NCBI RefSeq assembly: GCF_016907295.1
Contig: NZ_JAFBBR010000001.1
Location: forward strand, 558,001 to 622,000
DNA from: Microbacterium dextranolyticum
GTDB taxonomy: Bacteria > Actinomycetota > Actinomycetes > Actinomycetales > Microbacteriaceae
Direction: 5' to 3'
DNA length: 64,000 nt
Translations under genes and position numbers: made by a program
Notes under the pieces: model-generated
What the model was told of the DNA's origin: nothing
Database searches by the model: none
The model's input: only the letters and a program-made list of their open reading frames with translations
Part shown: in pieces, positions 37,618-46,429 of the stretch
How positions within the stretch are numbered: position 1 is the first letter of the stretch
Layout: each line of letters opens with the position of its first letter

Positions 37618-37664
37618 CCGGCGCTCGACCGGTTCTGTGACACTTTCCACCTGGAGTAATTGAC

Positions 37665-38249
37665 ATGCCCAAGCCCACCAAGGGTCCCCGCCTCGGAGGC
37701 GGCCCCGCCCACGAGCGCCTTCTTCTCGCGAATCTGGCCGCTGCTCTGTACACGCACGGTGCGATCACGACGACCGAGACCAAGGCCAAGCGCCTGCGTC
37801 CGCTCGCCGAGCGCCTCATCACCTTCGCCAAGCGCGGCGACCTGCACGCTCGTCGTCGGGTGCTGTCGGTCATCGGTGACAAGGAAGTCGTGCACGTCCT
37901 GTTCGCCGAGATCGCGCCGCAGGTCGCGGAGCGTGAGGGCGGCTACACGCGCATCACGAAGATCGGCAACCGCAAGGGCGACAACGCCCCCATGGCCCGT
38001 ATCGAGCTCGTGCTCGAGCCGGTGAACCCGAAGCCGAAGTCGGCGAAGAAGGCTGCGGCGCCCGCCGCGGTCGCGAAGGACGAGGACGCTGCGGCGACCG
38101 AGGTCGTCGCCGAGGCCGACGAGACGCAGGATGCCGCGGACGAGGTCGCCGCCGAGAACGCCGGCGCCGAGTCGCAGGCCGAGGGCGAAGCCGCTGAGGC
38201 TGCCGCTGCGGACGCCGTCGTGGCACCCGCCGAGGGGAAGTCCGAGTAA
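37665..38249 (+). CDS. rplQ: 50S ribosomal protein L17 with long acidic tail
   Basis: The L17 core is normal: [45 protein letters not shown], then [23 protein letters not shown]. The protein has 194 residues instead of about 120-127, because of a C-terminal tail of some 70 residues made almost only of Ala, Glu, Asp and Val. GGAG lies upstream of ATG 37665. A strong terminator follows, closing the alpha operon. Confidence 0.97.
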   Translation: MPKPTKGPRLGGGPAHERLLLANLAAALYTHGAITTTETKAKRLRPLAERLITFAKRGDLHARRRVLSVIGDKEVVHVLFAEIAPQVAEREGGYTRITKIGNRKGDNAPMARIELVLEPVNPKPKSAKKAAAPAAVAKDEDAAATEVVAEADETQDAADEVAAENAGAESQAEGEAAEAAAADAVVAPAEGKSE

Positions 38250-38269
38250 GCACTCGCACATCGCTCGAC

Positions 38270-38300
38270 AGGCCCGCACCCCGTTTCGGGGCGCGGGCCT
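38270..38300 (+). terminator. Terminator of the alpha operon
   Basis: AGGCCCGC-ACCCCG (38270-38283) pairs with CGGGG-GCGGGCCT (38287-38300) with a small internal bulge and a TTTC tail. It is 20 nt after rplQ. Confidence 0.85.
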
Positions 38301-38348
38301 TTCACGATGTGCCCGCTCGCAGCAGGAGGGAGCGGGTAGGGTGACGGG

Positions 38349-39413
38349 GTGAGCGCGCACACTCTGTCTCAGCGGATCGACGACCTGCGGGCGGCGCCGC
38401 TCGTGCTTCCGACCGGTGTCGCTGACGTGACCTGGAGGCCGCCGACGGCGGATGACATCGACGCCATGCACGCGGTCGCGGCGGCGGCCGACGCCGTCGA
38501 CCACCCCACGTGGCTCACCCCGCGCGACGACATCGCCGACACGTTCGACCTACCGCACATCGATCACGCGCACGACACCCTGCTCGCGGTGGATGCCGCG
38601 GGCACCGTCGTCGCGTTCGGGTCGGCCCTGCTGCATCCGGCACGTGTGGGCACGCTGTCGGTGCACCTGGCCGGATCGGTGCACCCGCAGTGGCGCCGCC
38701 GGGGGATCGGTGGGGCTCTTCTCGCCTGGGAGCGGGCGCGAGGCCTCGAGAAGCTCGCCGATGCGGTGCGCGCGGGGCTGCCGGACGTGTCGGATGCCGC
38801 GGGGCCCTGGCAAGCCGAGCTGAAGGTCTACGCCGAAGAGAGCAACCGCGATCACGTCGTCATCGCGGAGCGGGCGGGTTTCGGAGTGGAGCGCTGGTTC
38901 ACCTCGATGGAGCGCGATATGGCCGTGGTCGTGCCGGACGTCGCCGCACCCGAGGGGGTCGCTCTCATCGCGTACAGCCCGGATCGAGAGACGGATGCCC
39001 GTCTGGCACGCAACGATGCGTTCCGCGACCATTGGGGCAGCCAGCCCTCGCCGCCCGAGTCGTGGGCCAAGTTCGTTCGTGGGACGTTCTTCCGCCCCGA
39101 CCTGTCGCGCCTCGCGCTCGATGCCGACGGCGAGGTGATCGGGTTCTGCCTCGTCTCGGTGAACGAGGACGACTGGGTCACGATGGGCGCCTCGAACGCG
39201 TACATCGACCTCATCGGGGTCGTGCGCGGCTCGCGGCGTCGTGGCGTGGCGCCGGCGGTGATCGCGGCATCCCTCGCGGCGATCGGTGCGGCGGGTCTCG
39301 AGCGAGCGGTGCTCGACGTCGACACGGCGAGCCCGACCGGCGCGCACACGCTGTACAGCGGTCTCGGCTTCGTGCCGACCGAGCGGACGGTCGCGCTCGT
39401 CACGCACGTCTGA
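38349..39413 (+). CDS. Tandem GNAT-family acetyltransferase
   Basis: The product (354 residues) carries two GNAT folds. The first (about 25-170) has the acetyl-CoA loop QWRRRGIGGALLAWE; the second (about 195-350) has RGSRRRGVAPAVIAASLAAI and ends LDVDTASPTGAHTLYSGLGFVPTER. Duplicated GNATs include MshD of mycothiol synthesis, but I cannot assign that role from sequence alone. GTG 38349 is the start. It stands alone after the alpha-operon terminator and is convergent with the acyltransferase gene. Confidence 0.87.
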   Translation: MSAHTLSQRIDDLRAAPLVLPTGVADVTWRPPTADDIDAMHAVAAAADAVDHPTWLTPRDDIADTFDLPHIDHAHDTLLAVDAAGTVVAFGSALLHPARVGTLSVHLAGSVHPQWRRRGIGGALLAWERARGLEKLADAVRAGLPDVSDAAGPWQAELKVYAEESNRDHVVIAERAGFGVERWFTSMERDMAVVVPDVAAPEGVALIAYSPDRETDARLARNDAFRDHWGSQPSPPESWAKFVRGTFFRPDLSRLALDADGEVIGFCLVSVNEDDWVTMGASNAYIDLIGVVRGSRRRGVAPAVIAASLAAIGAAGLERAVLDVDTASPTGAHTLYSGLGFVPTERTVALVTHV

Positions 39414-39468
39414 CGGATGCCCGGGCCGCGGCCGACGGTCGCGGGTCGACGGGTGCCGGGTCGGGACG

Positions 39469-41466
39469 CTACGGTGTCGGCGCCGGTGCGGGCTCGAACG
39501 CCTGCAGCGTCGCGGCGCGGATGAGGTCGACCCGATACCGCATCTGCGCGCGCTGGTTCTGGGCGGCGTCGAGTGCGGCGCCGACGGTCTGCGCGTAGAT
39601 CTCTCCGCCGCTCGCCCCGGGGTGGATCTCGTCACCCGCCAGCAGATCGACGTGTGGCGCGATGGCCTGCGCCCAGTCGGCGATGACGACGCGGGGATGT
39701 GACGCGGCGAAGGCGGTGAGTTCGGCGTTGACGCCGGGAATCCAGTCGCGCGGCGCGAACGCGGTGACGAGGACGAGCGTGCGGTGGGGTCCGACGGCGT
39801 CGGAGATCGCTTGGAGGTCGCCGTCGTCCACGGGGCCGTTCGTCCCGAGCCCGACGACGACGTTCTCGCGCAGCGCGCCCTGCGCGGAGAGGCTCTGGAC
39901 GATCTCGACGCCCGCCCACATCGACCGCGACACGGCCGCGTCGATCTGGATGCCGGGTCGCGCCGTCAGCAGTCCGTCGGCGGATGCCAGCATGACCGAG
40001 TCGCCGATCGCCGTGACGCGATCGCCGCTGACCCTGGCGACGGCGGGTGGCTGCGGCGTCTCGCGCGGATCCGTCGGAGCGGGCGGTGCGGATGCCCCGG
40101 CGGCGGGCCCGGGCGCGGAGCCGGACATCGTCGGGGCGGCGGGCGCCGCCGAGGCGCGGGCGAGGGCATCCGCGCCGGCCTGCACGACCGCCTCGCTCGA
40201 GGTCGACCGCGGGGGAGCGGTGACCGCCGCGACCGATCCCGTCACGATCGCCAGTCCACCGGCGACGGCGAGCACGGCGCGGAACCGACGCAGCGGAGAG
40301 CCGGAGAGGCGCGCTCCGAACGAGGCGAGCGCTCCCCGAAAACCGAGGCGGCGGACGGGCTGCTCGAGCAGGCGGTACGACAGGGCGCTCGCGATGAGCG
40401 TGAGGGCGAGGGCCGCCAGCCCGATCGGAACCGGCACGGCGGCGTCGACGAAGCGGCCCGTCACGGCGGCGGCCAACAGGACGAGAAGCGGCCAGTGCCA
40501 GAGGTAGATGCCGTACGACCGGGCGCCGATCCAGCGCAGCGGCGGGGTGTCGAGGGCACGTCCGACGGGCGAGTCCGCGGCGACGGAGACGGCGATGAGC
40601 ACGGCGGTGAGCAGGGATGCCGCGATCGAGACGACCGGGAACAGCGCCCCGCCGCCCGGCCACGACGCGACCACGATGAGCGCCCCGAGCGCCGTGACGC
40701 CGACGCCGGCGAGTACCTGTGCGCGGGTGCGCTCGGAGAGCCGCCGCCAGGCGGCGGCGAGACCCTGCGGGTCGGCGGTGCCACGCACCTCGTCGGTGCG
40801 AGCGGTCCGTGCGAACGCGAGCGCGACGCCCAGCAGCAGACCGAAGGCGTGGGTGTCGGTGCCGTAGTAGACGCGGGTGGTGTCGGCGTGCAGCACGGTG
40901 GCCGCGACGAGCGCCCACACGGCCGATCCCGTCGCGGCGGCGAGGGCGATGCCCACCCGTGACCACCGGGCACGCGCGAGGAGCACGAGCGGCAGCAGCA
41001 GCGGCCACAGCACGTAGAACTGCTCCTCGACGGCGAGCGACCAGAGGTTGCGGAACAGCTCGGGCTGGCCCGCGCTGAAGTACGAGGCGCCGGCGGCGAT
41101 AGAGAGCCAGTTGTACGAGAAGGTGGCCGCGCCGAGCACCTGGCGGCCGAGCCCGAGCACGACGTCTCCGCCGATGACCCAGGCCGCCGCGGTGCAGATC
41201 GTGACCACCGCGGCCAGGGCGGGCAGCAGTCGCCGTGCGCGCCGCACCCAGAAGGCCCCCAGTGCCACGCGGCCGGAGCGCTTCCGCTCGCGCAGCAGCA
41301 GCGAGGTGATGAGGAACCCGGAGATCACGAAGAACACATCGACGCCGACGAAACCGGAGTGCAGGAACCAGCCCGGGAACAGGTGGCACACCACCACCAG
41401 CAGCACCGCGATCGCGCGCAGACCGTCGAGTCCGGCGAACCGGGGCGCAGAAGACGTGGGCATCAT
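39469..41466 (-). CDS. OafA/YrhL-type membrane acyltransferase with SGNH domain
   Basis: The product has about 665 residues. The N-terminal acyltransferase-3 domain has ten or so helices and opens FAGLDGLRAIAVLLVVVCHL, with the conserved His, then GVDVFFVISGFLITSLL and RRARRLLPA. The C-terminal extracellular SGNH domain has block I AIGDSVML, GTNG and block V DEIHPG with the catalytic Asp/His. Such proteins O-acetylate wall or capsule polysaccharides. I chose ATG 41466 so that the acyltransferase motif is N-terminal; TTG 41511 in the same frame is possible. Confidence 0.9.
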   Translation of the reverse strand: MMPTSSAPRFAGLDGLRAIAVLLVVVCHLFPGWFLHSGFVGVDVFFVISGFLITSLLLRERKRSGRVALGAFWVRRARRLLPALAAVVTICTAAAWVIGGDVVLGLGRQVLGAATFSYNWLSIAAGASYFSAGQPELFRNLWSLAVEEQFYVLWPLLLPLVLLARARWSRVGIALAAATGSAVWALVAATVLHADTTRVYYGTDTHAFGLLLGVALAFARTARTDEVRGTADPQGLAAAWRRLSERTRAQVLAGVGVTALGALIVVASWPGGGALFPVVSIAASLLTAVLIAVSVAADSPVGRALDTPPLRWIGARSYGIYLWHWPLLVLLAAAVTGRFVDAAVPVPIGLAALALTLIASALSYRLLEQPVRRLGFRGALASFGARLSGSPLRRFRAVLAVAGGLAIVTGSVAAVTAPPRSTSSEAVVQAGADALARASAAPAAPTMSGSAPGPAAGASAPPAPTDPRETPQPPAVARVSGDRVTAIGDSVMLASADGLLTARPGIQIDAAVSRSMWAGVEIVQSLSAQGALRENVVVGLGTNGPVDDGDLQAISDAVGPHRTLVLVTAFAPRDWIPGVNAELTAFAASHPRVVIADWAQAIAPHVDLLAGDEIHPGASGGEIYAQTVGAALDAAQNQRAQMRYRVDLIRAATLQAFEPAPAPTP

Positions 41467-41601
41467 GACGTGGAGGAGAAGCCGAGGATCCGGGGCGGAC
41501 GGAGCGGGCAACGCCCCAGTTTACGCGCCCTGCACGGGCCCGGTGCGGCGCCGCGAGAGCGTCGATGTGACGCGCGGGCAGAACTTCGGTATGACTGAAC
41601 C

Positions 41602-42492
41602 ATGGATGCGGACGTGCTGGTGATCGGCGAGGCCCTGATCGACATCGTCGAGACCCCGGAGGGCGATGAGGAGTTCGTGGGCGGCAGCCCCGCGAACGTC
41701 GCCGTGGGACTCGCGCGGCAGGGGCACGCGGTGCGTCTGCTGACCCGGATCGGGCGCGATGACCGGGGCGCGCGCATCGCCGCACAGATCGAGGACTCGG
41801 GTGCCGGTGTCGACGATCGCTCGTGGACGGATGCCGCGACCTCCACCGCCCGTGCGCGTCTGCGCGCAGACGGCTCGGCCGAGTACGAGTTCGCGATCGA
41901 CTGGGACATCCCCGTCTCGCCCGCGGCGGGCGTGCGCGCGGTGCACACCGGATCGATCGCGCTGTTCCTCGAACCCGGGGCGACGGCGGTGCGCGAGACG
42001 CTGCGCGCGGCGGCGGGCGCGGCGTTCGTCAGCATCGATCCGAACATCCGACCCGCCCTGGTGGGGGAGCGGGAACGCGCGCTCGCGCGATTCGCGGATG
42101 CCGCGGCATCCGCCGACCTCGTCAAGCTCAGCGATGAGGACGCCGCCTGGCTCTACCCCGATGCGTCGGCCGAGGAGGTGCTCGAGCGGATCGCCGGGTA
42201 CGGTCCGCGCCTGGTCGTGATGACGCGCGGTGCCGAGGGGGCGATCGGCCGGGGGCCGGGCGGCATCATCGCCGTCGCCCCGCTGACGGTGACCGTCGCC
42301 GACACGATCGGCGCAGGCGACGCCTACATGGCGAGCCTCATCTCGAGCGTGCTCGATGACCCGACGGTCGTCGACGACGTGCAGGCCTTCGCCGCGGCGC
42401 TCCGCCGCGCCGCGGTGATGGCGGGTATCACGGTCTCGCGGGCGGGGGCGAATCCTCCCTCGCGCGCCGAGATCGACAGCCGGCTGGGCTGA
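41602..42492 (+). CDS. PfkB-family carbohydrate kinase
   Basis: The product (296 residues) has a ribokinase fold. The first signature reads EEFVGGSPANVAVGLARQGH, and the second reads ADTIGAGDAYMAS with the catalytic base Asp240. VLVIGEALIDIV at the N terminus is typical of fructokinases. The exact sugar cannot be told from sequence. The gene stands between the divergent acyltransferase and truA, whose GTG is 4 nt downstream, so the two are probably co-transcribed. Confidence 0.9.
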   Translation: MDADVLVIGEALIDIVETPEGDEEFVGGSPANVAVGLARQGHAVRLLTRIGRDDRGARIAAQIEDSGAGVDDRSWTDAATSTARARLRADGSAEYEFAIDWDIPVSPAAGVRAVHTGSIALFLEPGATAVRETLRAAAGAAFVSIDPNIRPALVGERERALARFADAAASADLVKLSDEDAAWLYPDASAEEVLERIAGYGPRLVVMTRGAEGAIGRGPGGIIAVAPLTVTVADTIGAGDAYMASLISSVLDDPTVVDDVQAFAAALRRAAVMAGITVSRAGANPPSRAEIDSRLG

Positions 42493-42496
42493 CGCG

Positions 42497-43351
42497 GTGC
42501 GGCTGCGCCTCGACCTCGCGTACGACGGCACCGACTTTCGCGGATGGGCCCGCCAGCCGGGCCTGCGGACCGTGCAGGGTACGGTCGAAGCCGCCCTGGC
42601 CCGCATCCTCGGCGGGGCTCCGCAGCTCGTCGTCGCGGGCCGCACGGATGCCGGTGTGCACGCGTCGGGTCAGGTCGCGCATCTGGACCTCACCGATTCC
42701 CAGCGCGAGCGCCTCGAGAAGGTGCGGACCCCGAGCGCCTCGACGCGCCCCCGCGCCGAGGCGCTCGCCGCCCGGATCGCCGGTGTACTGGGGCCGTACC
42801 CCGACGTCGCGGTGCATCGCTCCGCCGAGGCGGCGCCCGGCTTCGACGCGCGCTTCTCGGCCGTGTGGCGCCGGTACTCGTACCGCATCGCCGACCTGGC
42901 GACGCCGTACGACCCCCTCGACCGTGCCCGGACCACCACGGTGAAGGCGCACCTTGACGTCGATGCGATGGATGCCGCTGCGCGCTCGCTCATCGGTCTG
43001 CACGACTTCGCGGCGTACTGCAAGTGGCGCGAGGGCGCGACGACGATCCGCACGCTGCTGGAGTTCGACTGGCACCGGGGCGCCGACGGCATCCTGGTCG
43101 CGAACGTTCGGGCCGACGCGTTCTGCCACAGCATGGTGCGCGCGCTCGTCGGCGCGTGCGTGGGAGTCGGCGAGGGGCGGCTTCTGCCCGCCGAGGTCGA
43201 GCGCATCCGTGATGAGGGGGTGCGCACGAGCGAGATCAAGGTGCTCGCGGCGCGTGGCCTGACCCTCACCGAGGTGGGCTATCCCGCCGACGACCTGCTC
43301 GCCGCCCGCGCTGACCAGACGCGCGCGCGGCGTTCGCTCGACGAGGACTGA
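42497..43351 (+). CDS. truA: tRNA pseudouridine synthase A
   Basis: TruA (284 residues) modifies uridines 38-40 in the anticodon arm. The catalytic motif AGRTDAGVHASGQVAH places the nucleophile at Asp51. DGTDFRGWARQ is at the start, and FCHSMVRALVGACVGVGEGRL occurs later. A 25-residue stretch near 78-100 (KVRTPSASTRPRAEALAARI) appears as a small insertion compared with E. coli. The start is GTG 42497. In many bacteria truA follows rplQ; here three unrelated genes intervene. Confidence 0.94.
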   Translation: MRLRLDLAYDGTDFRGWARQPGLRTVQGTVEAALARILGGAPQLVVAGRTDAGVHASGQVAHLDLTDSQRERLEKVRTPSASTRPRAEALAARIAGVLGPYPDVAVHRSAEAAPGFDARFSAVWRRYSYRIADLATPYDPLDRARTTTVKAHLDVDAMDAAARSLIGLHDFAAYCKWREGATTIRTLLEFDWHRGADGILVANVRADAFCHSMVRALVGACVGVGEGRLLPAEVERIRDEGVRTSEIKVLAARGLTLTEVGYPADDLLAARADQTRARRSLDED

Positions 43352-43429
43352 CCGCGACGACCGGTCCCGTGAACTCCCGGGGAGATCTCACGGCGGCGGG
43401 AAAGGCGAGAACACTATGCTGTCGGCACG

Positions 43430-44098
43430 ATGAAGGTCATCTCCTACAACCTCAACAAGCACAAGGCGGCCGGCGAGCTCGACGCGCTCGTCGAGTCGAC
43501 GGGGGCCGACATCCTGTGTCTGCAGGAGGCGGTCAGTGACGCCCTGCCGGCGGAGATCTCGGGACTGCAGCTGGTCGAGGCGACCGCTCGCAACCGGTTG
43601 GGGCTCGCCGTCTATCTCCGCCGCAACACGTTCGAGCCGCTCGAGGTGCGCACGCTCGCGCTGAAGAAGTCGTTGCACGACATGGTTCTGAAGCCCGCCG
43701 AGGAACGGATGCTGGCGGTGCGGGTGCGCGACATCGACCTCGGCCGTGAGCTCATCGTGGCGAGCTTCCACGCGGCGCCGCTGACGGCTCTGAACTCGCT
43801 GCGGCGCAAGCAGATCACGGCGGCGCTCGGAGAGCTGGCGAGCCTGGGTGAGGGCCTGCCGATCCTCATGGTCGGCGACTACAACTATCCCGTGTTCAAA
43901 GAGAACCTCGGGCAGAAGGTGCGTGACGCCGGCTACGAGCTGAGCCTGAGCGATGCCCGCACGTACACGCGCTACAAGTTCTTCCGCGGGCACTACGACT
44001 TCGCGACCAGCGTCGGGTTCGACATCGACACCATCACGACGCTGCCCCAGGGGCGCAGCGATCATCTGCCGATCCTGGTCACCGCAACCCTCACGTGA
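43430..44098 (+). CDS. Endonuclease/exonuclease/phosphatase-family protein
   Basis: The product (222 residues) has all the catalytic motifs of the EEP superfamily: SYNLNKH with Asn, LCLQEAV with the metal-binding Glu, ASFHAAPL with His, MVGDYNYP with Asp and Asn, and the terminal RSDHLPILV with Asp/His. It has no signal peptide. The substrate (nucleic acid, phospholipid or inositol phosphate) cannot be inferred. ATG 43430 follows a short intergenic stretch, and a strong terminator is 19 nt after the stop. Confidence 0.9.
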   Translation: MKVISYNLNKHKAAGELDALVESTGADILCLQEAVSDALPAEISGLQLVEATARNRLGLAVYLRRNTFEPLEVRTLALKKSLHDMVLKPAEERMLAVRVRDIDLGRELIVASFHAAPLTALNSLRRKQITAALGELASLGEGLPILMVGDYNYPVFKENLGQKVRDAGYELSLSDARTYTRYKFFRGHYDFATSVGFDIDTITTLPQGRSDHLPILVTATLT

Positions 44099-44117
44099 CC
44101 CGCCGGCGGGGAAAGGG

Positions 44118-44149
44118 AAGGACCCCTCGGCCGTGGCCGAGGGGTCCTT
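44118..44149. terminator. Bidirectional terminator
   Basis: A 15-bp perfect stem (44118-44132 with 44135-44149) lies between the convergent EEP-family gene and the small LPXTG gene. It can serve both. Confidence 0.88.
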
Positions 44150-44167
44150 CGTCTGTTCGGAGAGGCG

Positions 44168-44719
44168 TCAGGCCTTGTTCTCTTCGCGGTTGCGGCGGAC
44201 CGTGGCCGCCACGGCGACCGTGGCGCCGGCCAGGACGAGCGCGCCGCCGCCGACCCAGATGCCCAGGAGCGACTCGCTGTTGCCACCGGTCGAGGGGAGG
44301 GTGGACCCGGCGCTCGTGTCGCCGCCGGTGCTGCCACCCGCGCCGCCGCCGTTGCCGCCCGCGGCATCGGCACGGGCGCCGGAGGCCGAGAGGGTGTACG
44401 AGCCGCTGGCGCCAGCCGGCAGGTTGACGTAGACGGCCGCGACGCCGGAGGCGTCGGCGGTGCGGCTCGTGGAGATGGACTCGCGGGCGATCTTCACCGT
44501 GGCGAACGAGGCCTGGCTCGCGTTCTCGCCGACGAGGGTGAAGGTGACCGATGCGCCGGGCTGGAAGCCCGAGACCGGAACGGTGCCGCTGGAGGTGATG
44601 GTCACCGAGACGGTGTCGGGGCCCGTGGGCGTGTACGCCTGAGCCATGGCGGGGGCAGCGAACACCAGCGTCGTGGCGAGGGCAGCCGAGGCGAGCGCCG
44701 TGTAAAGACGGTTCTTCAT
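44168..44719 (-). CDS. Small LPXTG-anchored surface protein
   Basis: The product (183 residues) has a signal peptide ending AMAQA (about 1-30), one beta-sandwich domain (VSVTITSSGTVPVSGFQPGASVTFTL, then DASGVAAVYVNLPAGASGSYTLSASG), a Gly-rich linker, and the sorting signal LPSTG followed by a hydrophobic helix and RRNREENKA. It is likely a wall-anchored protein handled by a housekeeping sortase encoded elsewhere. ATG 44719 is the start. It is divergent from the lipoprotein at 44940. Confidence 0.88.
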   Translation of the reverse strand: MKNRLYTALASAALATTLVFAAPAMAQAYTPTGPDTVSVTITSSGTVPVSGFQPGASVTFTLVGENASQASFATVKIARESISTSRTADASGVAAVYVNLPAGASGSYTLSASGARADAAGGNGGGAGGSTGGDTSAGSTLPSTGGNSESLLGIWVGGGALVLAGATVAVAATVRRNREENKA

Positions 44720-44939
44720 GATGGCCTGCTTTCGATGCGGTCGTGCATGCATGAGGAGGTGATCCGCACGCCGAAGCGGGCGCGGAGGGAGGGGCGGGGG
44801 GTCCATTGAGTAGGTAGGGTGTACCTGACCTCCCTCTGAGTATCCCGTAAGGTCGTGCGAGAGTGCAAACCTCGGGGGTTTCCACTGTGTAAACAAAGTG
44901 CAACACTCGTGGTCGGTCGTCTTTGGAGAAAGGGCACAC

Positions 44940-45545
44940 GTGCGCCATCGCAGCTCTCGGACGGCGGTCGTCGTCGGCCTCCTCGCCGCCTCGATTCCTG
45001 TGCTCGCGGGCTGCGGTCCGGCGCCCTGGGACCTTCCTCGTTCCGACGCCCCGACGCCCTCGCAGAGCGCGTCGCCCGTGGCGCCGCCGGCGCAGAACGA
45101 TCTGTCGAGCGGGTCGACGCAGCGCGACCTCACCGCAGGCCCCGTCGCCGCGACGATCAGCTACTGGTCGACGCTGCGGATGGATCGGTGGACCCCGAGC
45201 GCCGTGAAGCCGATCAGCCTGTCGATGGAGACGCACGTGACGCCCGACAACGGGCAGAAGGTCTATCTGCAGCGCGCGACCATGACCGCGGTGCCCTCGA
45301 ACGGGTCGCAGACGTTCGACCCGCTCGACCCGCAGGTCGACCAGTCGACCGTCGCGCCCGGCTACCTCGTGCTCGCCCCGTACAGCTACTCGAACTCGTT
45401 CAACATCGGCACCCTGCCCGACGACGCGACCTCGGTGACGGTGCAGTTCGTGTACGACTTCCTCGTGCAGACGACGCCGACCTCGACCGAGTACGCGAAG
45501 CAGACCGCGACCGACACCCTGACGATCGCGATCTCGCGGTCCTGA
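44940..45545 (+). CDS. Lipoprotein, paralogue of the next gene
   Basis: The product (201 residues) has a lipoprotein signal with lipobox VLAGC (cysteine near residue 24), then a Pro/Ser-rich spacer and a beta-rich domain of unknown type. GQKVYLQRATMTA and the C-terminal pattern VTVQFVYDFLVQTT...DTLTIAIS are matched by VYLSMVSIT and ITLQFALQIWVEGT...EVLPIAIS in the next lipoprotein, so the two look like diverged tandem copies. GTG 44940 follows GGAGAAAGGG. The pair precedes a glycosyltransferase and may act with it on exported polysaccharide. Confidence 0.82.
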   Translation: MRHRSSRTAVVVGLLAASIPVLAGCGPAPWDLPRSDAPTPSQSASPVAPPAQNDLSSGSTQRDLTAGPVAATISYWSTLRMDRWTPSAVKPISLSMETHVTPDNGQKVYLQRATMTAVPSNGSQTFDPLDPQVDQSTVAPGYLVLAPYSYSNSFNIGTLPDDATSVTVQFVYDFLVQTTPTSTEYAKQTATDTLTIAISRS

Positions 45546-45574
45546 GCATGGATCGGCACGCACGGGCATCCGAG

Positions 45575-45614
45575 GCGAACCTCAAGATCAGGTAAAGACA
45601 ACCGCGAGGTTCGC
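45575..45614 (+). promoter_or_regulatory. Inverted repeat between the two lipoprotein genes
   Basis: GCGAACCTC (45575-45583) and its complement GAGGTTCGC (45606-45614) are 22 nt apart and end 36 nt before the second lipoprotein. It could be an operator or a weak terminator. Confidence 0.35.
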
Positions 45615-45650
45615 TCAAGTCGCCCGATTGCGGGGTGACGCTTTTCTAGC

Positions 45651-46385
45651 ATGGTCGGCATGCCCCCTGCTCCCCTCACCGTTCGTGCGGCCGCCGTCGC
45701 CGCCACCGGCGTGCTCGTCGTCACCTCGTTCACGGGCTGCTCCGACATCGCGAACGCGTTCAACGGTCTGCAGCAGAACGCGGTCTCGACGCCCGCGCCC
45801 GGTCCGTCGGCCTCGACCGCCGCCATGCCGTTCGACTCGAAGTTCACGTACGACGGATCGGTCTCGCTCTCCAGCGACGTCGCCGAGGGGCTCGAGGTGC
45901 GGCTGGACGTCTGGGCCGCCGACCCCAAGCGGACGCTCGAGTGGACCCCGCAGAACGACAAGACCTTCGGCTTCGCGGTCAACGTCTACGACCACCGCGT
46001 CGACGAGAAAGCCGTGCTCACTCAGAAGCGCCGCGTGTACCTGTCGATGGTCAGCATCACCTCGCAGGTCTCGCAGTCGACGATCGGCGCCCCGCAGCAG
46101 CCGACGATGTCGCCGTTCCAGTTCTCCGCCGACCCCCGCACGCTCGTGCCCACCGACACGCTGCGCTCCGACCGGGGACTCCTGCTCAACAGCTATCAGG
46201 GCGGGCTGCTCGTGCCGCAGACCACGATCCACCAGCTGCCGGGCGACACGTACGGCATCACGCTGCAGTTCGCGCTGCAGATCTGGGTCGAGGGCACGGC
46301 CAACACCGATTCGAGCTTCGCCCAGCAGACCGTCTACGAAGTACTTCCCATCGCGATCTCCGATCCGACGGTGTCGGCGCGCTGA
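45651..46385 (+). CDS. Lipoprotein, paralogue of the preceding gene
   Basis: The product (244 residues) has a lipobox SFTGC (cysteine near residue 30) and a beta-rich domain sharing the end pattern of the previous lipoprotein. No known family is evident. The start is uncertain: ATG 45651 has no good ribosome site, and ATG 45660 is in the same frame. The stop is 44 nt before the glycosyltransferase, consistent with co-transcription. Confidence 0.78.
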   Translation: MVGMPPAPLTVRAAAVAATGVLVVTSFTGCSDIANAFNGLQQNAVSTPAPGPSASTAAMPFDSKFTYDGSVSLSSDVAEGLEVRLDVWAADPKRTLEWTPQNDKTFGFAVNVYDHRVDEKAVLTQKRRVYLSMVSITSQVSQSTIGAPQQPTMSPFQFSADPRTLVPTDTLRSDRGLLLNSYQGGLLVPQTTIHQLPGDTYGITLQFALQIWVEGTANTDSSFAQQTVYEVLPIAISDPTVSAR

Positions 46386-46429
46386 TCGACGGCTACTCTC
46401 AGAACCACACCAGACACGAAGGAACCCAC

